In this document: positions 29,211 through 35,249 of the stretch, one piece after another
How the letters are laid out: each line of letters starts with the position of its first letter
How positions within the stretch are numbered: the first letter of the stretch is position 1
Source: an uncultured Mycoplasmatales bacterium
Lineage (GTDB): Bacteria > Bacillota_I > Bacilli_A > Mycoplasmatales > Mycoplasmoidaceae
Length of the DNA stretch: 35,249 nucleotides
Reading direction: 5' to 3'
Assembly: GCA_910578525.1 (NCBI GenBank)
Contig: CAJTRF010000008.1
Location: 1-35,249, forward strand
Notes under the pieces: generated by a model
Seen by the model: the letters and a program-made list of their open reading frames with translations, nothing else
Databases searched by the model: none
Told to the model about the DNA's origin: nothing
Translations under genes and position numbers: made by a program

Positions 29211-30761
29211 TTATTTACTAATATTATTAGCAATATTGCTCTTTTTATGTTTTTTATTTATATGAAGTTTTCTGTTGCTAAAATCAGCTATTAATAATAA
29301 CGGTATAAAGTAGATCAAATTTATTAAAGAAAACATACTTAATAAATCGCTTGGTAAGAATGTTTCAAACATTCTCATTGGAATAGGATTAATAAAGAAT
29401 ATAGCAACAAACAGATAGTAATTAAATAAATAAACATAATTTTGTTTTCTTTTACGAATAAATGCGTAGAACAATCATCCAATAATTGATGTGGCATATA
29501 TTAGTCATAAAAATATGTTAGCATACATAACACCAGAATCTGATAAATCAAAGTTTCAAATATTATCAAAGTTATATATATAAAAGTCAATTGATTTGCT
29601 ATTGTTAACAATTCAGTATAAAGAAACTAAATAAAATAATATCCCAATTGTAAAAAAGATTAGTTTAGAACCTTCATTTAATCCTTTTGAAATCTGAGAC
29701 ATCAATAAATAGTTATGCCCTCACATGTATCTTACAACATAAAATATAACAATCAATGCATAAATAATATAAAATGTAATTCATCAAATTTGTTCTTGCA
29801 ATATGTTATACATATTGACTATTTGAAATGCATTAATTAATACAACATTAAAGAAAGCGAGCAATGGGGCAATATTGTTTTTTCAACATAATCACAAAAC
29901 AAATAAACTTAGAAATAAAGAAAAAACAACACCATTTTGAACAAAAGATGTAAATGAAAACAAAGCAATACTAATAATTGTTAAATAAGATTTATGGCCA
30001 AGGTGACCACCAACAATTAATGAATATATAAAATATGAAAAGGCAATACATAATCACGCCTCACCGATAGCTGTTGAGTCGTATGTTAAAAAACTAAAAA
30101 ACAAAAGAAATATTTTAATTATTAAAAAGAATGGATAGCTAATTCATCAACTTAATTTACTTGTGCAAAATGTAGATGAAAAGATTAGTGAAACACAAAA
30201 AGCAAATAAGATAGTTCATCCTCATTTAAAAAAGATAATAGCGTTTGTTTCGTTATTAATTTTGAATAAGTTCTTACAAATTTCAGTAAAAATGTTTATT
30301 ACAGAGAAATCTATTAACTTTGTTAAATGCATTTTCTGATGAATATCTGCAGTTGGATTTTTAAGATGCTCTAACAAGTTAATTTCTTTATCAACATTTG
30401 CTCAACCAATGACTTCATTGTACATATAAACAAATAAAATGCTAACCACTAAACTTGTAAAGAAAAAAAATAGAGATTTTCATTCATTTTCATAAAACAA
30501 AAATCATCTTCAATTAAGACCATAAATAACTAATAAAATTATTTGAACTATTAAGATTACATATAAATATGAAGATATATCTGCATTAAAAACATAAACA
30601 AATGTGAATATGATTTGAAACAGACCAAAAACAATCAATATTCCAGTCAATAAATTAAAATATTTATTGAAAAACATTTTTGTTTTTTTAAATAAAACAC
30701 TGATACCGTATCCATTAAATATAAAGAATAATGGAATTAGGATTATTGCTGCATAAATCAT
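29211..30761 (-). CDS. Polytopic membrane protein of unknown function
   Basis: 516 residues with about 12 hydrophobic segments. I verified one open frame across the region; it needs about 18 UGA Trp codons and I saw no UGG. The N-terminus is MIYAAIILIPLFFIFNGYG without a cleavage signal, and the C-terminus is basic and cytoplasmic-looking (KLHINKKHKKS). Extramembrane loops are short except for one after the third or fourth helix (ANVDKEINLLEHL...FSVINIF). I recognise no family. The start overlaps the dxs-like stop by one base (TAATG), and ligA starts two bases after it ends. An integral-membrane glycosyltransferase or flippase is one idea without direct evidence. Confidence 0.8.
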
Positions 30762-32494
30762 TATTCGAGAATATCTTTAACTATTTGTTGTGGAGTGATA
30801 TGGTTTTCTTTTAAGATAACTTCGATGTTAAACCGGTCAATAAATTCCTTTTTATATCCGTAATTAAATACTTTAATGTTGCTAGACCCAAAATGACTTG
30901 CTATATTAGAACCAAATCCACTTTGAAGAATGCCATCTTCAATAGTTACTACTATTGAATGATCTTTCTTCAATGAATTTAATGTCTTAACATCAAGATC
31001 TGTTACAAAATAAGGATTAATTAATGTCGGAGTAATACCAGTCTTTTGTTTGTATAGTTTTGCTGCTTGTTTGGCTAATGGGTAGAAAATACCTAAACCA
31101 ATAAAGGCGACTTTCTTTCCTTTTTGATTAACTTCATATTTAATTTTTGAAAAATCTTTTATACACTTTTTTCCTTCAATAACATATCCAGGAGTTTTAA
31201 TGAATACCGGTTTTTCATTTTGATCTATAGCATAATCAACCGCTTTTAAGAACTCTTGTTTTGTTGTAGGCGCAATATATGACAAATTAGGAATACTTGA
31301 TAAAAAAGGAATATCAAAAATCCCTAAATGTGTTTTATCTTTAAAACCATAAATACCACTTGTATTTACAATAACAGCGACAGGTGATTTATTTAGACAG
31401 ATATCTTGCGATATCTGATCATATGTTCTATTAATAAACGATGCAGGAACAGGTCAAATTGGTTTTCCACCGTTTTTTGCACATCCAGAACAAACAGCTG
31501 CTGCAGTTTCTTCTGCTATTCCTACATCAATATATTGCTTACCAAGCTGCTTTCTTTGTTTTTCAAATAAACCAAAACTACCTGGAGTGGCAGCAGATAC
31601 CACTAACACTTTTGGATCGTATTTTGCTTTATTTAATAAATATTCTGTAATGATAGGTGGGTAAGCATTACTTATAGAATTTAATAATTTACCAGTTTTA
31701 GGATTGAATGGCATCTTAAAATGTCAAGTTTCTTTGTTTTGTTCAGCAAATTTTAATCCTTTACCTTTTGTAGTTTTGATGTGAACAACAATTGGTCTTG
31801 TTGCTTTTTTAGCTTTTTTAAATGCTATAACTAAGTCTTTTATATTGTTGCCATTATCAACATAAAGATAATCATAACCAAAAGCTTTAAAGATATTGTT
31901 TTTGGCTGTTCCTTTAGATTCTCTTAATTCTGCTAAATGGTTATATAATCCACCATGATTTTCAGAAATACACATATCATTGTCATTAAGAACAATGATG
32001 AAATTAGAATGTAACTCATTGCAAGCATTAAGTCCTTCTAATGCTTCTCCACCAGAAAGTGATCCATCTCCAATAAAAGCAATGACATTATATTTTTGTC
32101 TTTGCAAATCTCTAGCTTTTGCAACTCCAATTGCTAAACTTATCGATGTAGAAGTATGGCCGATATTAAACATGTCATATTCACTTTCAGATGGATCTGT
32201 ATACCCTGAAATTTTGCAAAAATCTTTATCATTTAAAAATCCATATGCTCTACCTGTTAATAATTTATGAGAATAACACTGATGCGATACATCATAAATT
32301 ATTTTGTCAATTGGGCAATTAAATACATAATGCAATGCTATTGTTGCTTCAACAGAACCAAAATTAGGGCCAACATGCCCACCAATTTTGCTAACTCTAT
32401 TAAGAAGTGCTGCTCTCATTTCTGTAGCTAATTTTGGTAAATTATTTAAAGAAATTTTCTTAACATCTTTTGGTGTCTTGATTTTTTCTAGCAT
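30761..32494 (-). CDS. dxs: 1-deoxy-D-xylulose-5-phosphate synthase-like transketolase
   Basis: 577 residues through UGA Trp codons, slightly shorter than usual Dxs. N-terminal thiamine-diphosphate domain: GGHVGPNFGSVEATIALHYVF, SHQCYSHKLLTGR, GDGSLSGGEALEGLN. Central domain: VGIAEETAAA with the catalytic Glu, NRTYDQ, KTHLGIFD. However, the stretch that is DRAG in Dxs reads NTSG here, and RYPRG reads KTPGY, so two Arg residues that hold the glyceraldehyde phosphate in E. coli Dxs (Arg420, Arg478) are replaced. It may have changed substrate. Family membership is clear; the product is less certain. First gene of the five-gene operon. Confidence 0.8.
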
Positions 32495-32503
32495 ATTACT
32501 TAA

Positions 32504-32509
32504 ATTATA
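32504..32509 (-). promoter_or_regulatory. -10 box (TATAAT) of the dxs-ligA-cysS-rlmB operon
   Basis: On the minus strand a perfect TATAAT ends 9 bases before the dxs-like ATG, so the operon mRNA would be nearly leaderless. A perfect 16-base palindrome, TTTATATTAATATAAA (32515-32530), lies directly upstream and might be a regulator site. Confidence 0.5.
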
Positions 32510-32540
32510 AAGTTTTTATATTAATATAAAGTTCTTTAAA

Positions 32541-32577
32541 TAAAAAGCATTAAAGAATAACTTTAATGCTAATTTTT
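32541..32577. terminator. Terminator of tRNA-Gly, bidirectional
   Basis: A 10-bp stem (32546-32555 with 32561-32570), 5-base loop and T-runs on both strands, 20 bases after the 3' end of the minus-strand tRNA. Confidence 0.75.
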
Positions 32578-32589
32578 TATTAAATTTAA

Positions 32590-32663
32590 TGGAGCAGATG
32601 ACGAGAATCGAACTCGCGTTTTGACCTTGGCAAGGTCACATTCTACCATTGAACTACATCTGC
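32590..32663 (-). tRNA. trnG: tRNA-Gly (anticodon GCC)
   Basis: A complete 74-base cloverleaf on the minus strand, including an encoded CCA at 32592-32590. Acceptor stem GCAGATG pairs with CATCTGC, and the discriminator base is U, as in bacterial tRNA-Gly. The anticodon stem TGACC/GGTCA holds loop TTGCCAA, giving anticodon GCC for GGC and GGU. The T arm contains GTTCGATTC. The D loop has GGT. Confidence 0.97.
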
Positions 32664-32668
32664 ATAAT

Positions 32669-32700
32669 GGATAGATATTAATATTATATTAATTTCTATC
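32669..32700. promoter_or_regulatory. Long inverted repeat containing the tRNA-Gly -10 box
   Basis: GATAGA, one mismatch, ATTAATAT on one arm match the other arm around a 1-base centre. It includes a minus-strand TATAAT (32688-32683), about 20 bases before the tRNA 5' end. No T-run follows the hairpin on the minus strand, so promoter or operator use is more likely than termination of ptsI. Confidence 0.45.
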
Positions 32701-32715
32701 TAGTTAAATAAATAC

Positions 32716-34437
32716 TTAAATCAATTTTTTGCTCTTTAAAAATTTAGTAACTAAAGCATTGACTTGATCGATAGTTTCTAATTCAAGAGCTTGTTTAGCT
32801 AATTCTACACATTCAGCTTTTGAAAGACTGTTGATAATCTTTCTAGCTTGAGGAATGCTTGTTGCACTCATAGAGAATGCATCTAGACCAAGACCTAACA
32901 AAATCGGAACTGATAATACATCTCCTGCCATTTCACCACACATACCTACTCAACGTTTTTGTGAGTGGCCACCTTGAATAGTAGAGTTAATCATCCTTAA
33001 TAATGATGGATTGTTTGGTTGATATAAATATGAAACCTCTTTAGACATACGGTCACATGCAAATGAATATTGATTTAAATCGTTTGTTCCAATGCTAAAG
33101 AAGTCAGAATGAACAGCAAATTTATCAGCTAAGATTGCAGCAGAAGGAATTTCAACCATCATACCTAATTGAATGTTATCACTAACTTTATGACCTTCTT
33201 TTTTAAGTTGTTTAAAACAATCAAGAGCCATTTTCTTTGCTTTTTTAAATTCATCAATTGTAGCGATCATTGGAAACATGATAGCTAATTTTCCATAAAC
33301 AGAAGCACGTCCTAATGCTCTTAATTGAGTTTTAAACATCTTTGGTTTGTCCAAACATAATCTAATAGCACGATAGCCTAAGAATGGGTTCATTTCTTGT
33401 GGAAATGTGAAGTAAGAAAGTTTTTTGTCACCGCCAATATCAAGAGTTCTAATAACTACTAATTGATTTTTACAAGCTTGTAAAGCTTTTTTGTAAGCTT
33501 CAAATTGTTGATCTTCTGTTGGTCAATTATCATTGTCCATATATAAGAATTCACTGCGGAATAACCCAATACCTTCACAACCATAACTTTGAGCACTAAT
33601 TGCATCTTCTGGTTTTCCAATGTTTGCTTCAATGTGAACATGAACACCATCTTTTGTACATGTTTTTACATTAATGTATTTTTTTAATTCAGTTTGGTTT
33701 TTCTTAAAGGCTGCAATTTTATTTTGTCATTCTTTTTTGTTTTTTGGATTAATTTCTACTTCACCTGTTTTACCATCAATTGCTATATAAGAATTTTTAT
33801 CAACACTACTTGTAATAGATTTTAATCCCAAAACTGCTGGGATTTCCATAGTTCTAGCCATAATGGCAGCATGTGAAGTTCTTCCACCAATATCTGTAAC
33901 AAATCCTTTAATGTAGTCTTTATTTAATAATGCTGTTTCACTTGGAGTTAAATCATGAGCAACAATAATTGATTCTTTATCAATATTTAAAATATCAGGT
34001 AACTCAACATCTAGCAAATTACTTAATAATCTATTTTTAACATCAATAACATCAGCTGCACGTTCTTTAAAGTATGGATCATCCATAGCTGCAAATGTGT
34101 TGTGGTATTTATCAAATACAGCAGCAGCTATATATTCAATATTATGTTTTTGTTCTTTTACAGTAGTTTCTACTTCATTAGCTATTTCTGGATCGCTAAT
34201 AATTTGGATGTGAGCATCAAATATTTCTGCTTTTTCTGCTCCTAATTTCTTAGCTGCAATAGCTTTTACTTTGTTTAATTGGCTAACTGATTTTTCTAAT
34301 GCTTTTTTAAATTTAGCAAATTCAGTTTTAGGGTTAGTAATCTTTTTTTGTTTAATGTCGAACTTTGGAGTTTTTAAGATGTATGCTTTAGCATAAGCAA
34401 CACCAACACTAGCTCCTGTACCTTTAAATTTTTTCAT
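32716..34437 (-). CDS. ptsI: Phosphotransferase system enzyme I
   Basis: 573 residues through UGA Trp codons, the family length. Start 34437 gives MKKFKGTGASVGVAYAKA, the normal N-terminus; an ATG 20 codons further upstream adds an unusual hydrophobic tail and touches the divergent gene. The phosphorylated His is in DIGGRTSHAAIMAR (about residue 190). The PEP-binding barrel has MNPFLGYRAIRLCLD, GMMVEIPSA, FSIGTNDLNQY, and VGMCGEMAGD with the proton-donor Cys. It takes phosphate from PEP to HPr for sugar uptake. The only PTS gene in the window. Confidence 0.97.
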
Positions 34438-34468
34438 GGTTGAATTAATAATATAAATATTATTAAAT

Positions 34469-34476
34469 ATTATAAT
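34469..34476. promoter_or_regulatory. Palindromic ATTATAAT, shared -10 of ptsI and the nitroreductase gene
   Basis: The 8-base palindrome gives TATAAT on the plus strand (34471-34476), 21 bases before the nitroreductase ATG, and on the minus strand (34474-34469), about 31 bases before the ptsI ATG. The layout is the same as at 6446-6453, so divergent transcription from one -10 element is likely. Confidence 0.5.
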
Positions 34477-34497
34477 AATTTTAGATATTAATAACAT

Positions 34498-35193
34498 ATG
34501 ATTAAAGATCAGTTGAATAGAACATCTGTTAGAAGTTACTTACCTAAAAAGATTGAAAAATCAAAGATTAATATTTTAAAAAAAGTAATTAATGCTAGTC
34601 CAACCGCCAAGAACTTTCAGTGCTTTAGTGCAATTTTTATCACAAATAAAGTAATTAAAGAAAAATTATCAAAGATAAATTGAAATCAAAAACACATTAT
34701 TGATGCTCCATTAGTTATCCTGTTTTGTGCAGATAATAACAGAATTGATATGTGTACAAATAAAACTATTCACACTAATGAAGAATACGTTTGAGCAGTG
34801 ATTGATGCAGCAATTGCAGCAACCAATGCTGTAAATGCAGCAATTGAATTAGGTTTGGGTACTTGTTATCTTGGTGGAATAAGATTTCAAGCAGATACTA
34901 TTGCTAAAACGCTGAACTTAAAGGGCTCAATTACTCCTGTTCTTGGATTATGTGTTGGTTATCCTAATAAAATTACTCCAAAGCGTCCTAAAATTAATAA
35001 ATGTTATGATGAGAAATACTATTTAGCTAAAGTTCAACAAGAAATGAAAGAATATGACAAACTAATGCTTAAATACTATAAAAAAGTGTTTAACAAAGAT
35101 TACACTTTCACTACTGTAAACAAAAAATCAATTGACAAATTTGACACAACCAGAAGTAAAAAAATTTTAAGAGATCAATTCAAAATTAAATAA
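34498..35193 (+). CDS. NfsA-type nitroreductase family flavoprotein
   Basis: 231 residues with UGA Trp codons. The FMN-binding pattern of the nitroreductase fold is visible: NRTSVRSYLPKK near the start, ASPTAKNFQ, then ELGLGTCYLGGIRFQ and GLCVGYPNKITPKRP. The C-terminal extension with many Lys matches NfsA/NfrA-like NAD(P)H-dependent FMN reductases. It may act on nitro compounds, quinones or flavins for redox balance. Its stop codon is one base before the right-hand inverted repeat, so the gene ends exactly at the repeat boundary. Confidence 0.88.
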
Positions 35194-35194
35194 T

Positions 35195-35248
35195 TTAGAT
35201 TGTAAAAGTTAATTTACACCACTTACAAGTATAGCATAATCGTTTGGA
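35195..35248. repeat. Right copy of the 54-bp terminal inverted repeat
   Basis: Exact reverse complement of 1-54; only one further base follows in the window. The match starts directly after the nitroreductase stop codon. It contains no coding sequence that I can recognise. Confidence 0.9.
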
Positions 35249-35249
35249 G

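Noticed and set aside
7377..32494. Apparent frameshifts or broken genes in pepA, gpmI, tpiA, lon, ligA, cysS, ptsI and others
   Set aside because: All breaks are at TGA, in the same frame, and at positions where Trp is expected; TAA or TAG never interrupts them. They are intact in the mycoplasma code.
34438..34497. Upstream ATG for ptsI at 34497 giving 20 extra residues
   Set aside because: The added stretch is AT-rich non-coding sequence that holds the promoter; the family N-terminus begins at 34437.

Overview
The window looks like a piece of a Mollicutes (mycoplasma-type) chromosome. It is very AT-rich, and UGA is read as tryptophan throughout: many genes seem broken in the standard code but run on in one frame through UGA, always where their families have Trp (for example WWIRQ in the sigma factor and NWKMN in triosephosphate isomerase). 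The mix of BspA-type leucine-rich-repeat surface proteins with a reduced sugar-fermenting gene set recalls the Trichomonas-associated mycoplasmas (Candidatus Malacoplasma girerdii and relatives). That species guess is inference from memory, not a database result.

Layout. 1-54 and 35195-35248 are perfect inverted copies of one 54-bp sequence, so the whole window sits between inverted repeats. 160-3760 (minus) holds two BspA-like lipoprotein genes, one made of three tandem modules. 3911-6437 (minus) is an alpha/beta hydrolase overlapping lepA. 6461-10070 (plus) holds an Abi_2/HEPN abortive-infection-type gene, a Nudix hydrolase, a leucyl aminopeptidase and a short-chain dehydrogenase. 10071-12381 (minus) is tpiA-gpmI. 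12382-17602 is an accessory island between housekeeping genes: a leader with a TA tract and an attenuator-like hairpin, a 1113-residue membrane-anchored BspA-like protein, the decayed remains of carB, a small coiled-coil protein and an 83-residue double-glycine-type peptide. 17626-19840 (plus) is rpoD-trmK. 19864-22182 (minus) is lon with a CIRCE operator. 22286-23854 (minus) is a YfcC-type carrier, divergent from ilvA (23979-25181, plus). 25174-32494 (minus) is a tightly packed five-gene operon: dxs-like, an unknown membrane protein, ligA, cysS, rlmB. Then come tRNA-Gly(GCC), ptsI (minus) and an NfsA-type nitroreductase (plus).

How the genes fit together. ptsI, tpiA and gpmI belong to PTS sugar uptake and glycolysis. 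lon, lepA, rpoD, trmK, cysS, rlmB and ligA are core information-processing and quality-control genes. The LRR proteins are probably adhesins or host-interaction proteins. The Abi_2-Nudix pair may be a defence or toxin unit. Several promoters consist of a strong TATAAT -10 so close to the ATG that the mRNA would be leaderless or nearly so, and two divergent gene pairs share one palindromic ATTATAAT as their -10 box. The most unusual items are the terminal inverted repeats, the bacteriocin-like peptide, the carB fossil, the attenuator-like BspA leader, and a Dxs-like enzyme lacking residues expected to bind substrate phosphate.
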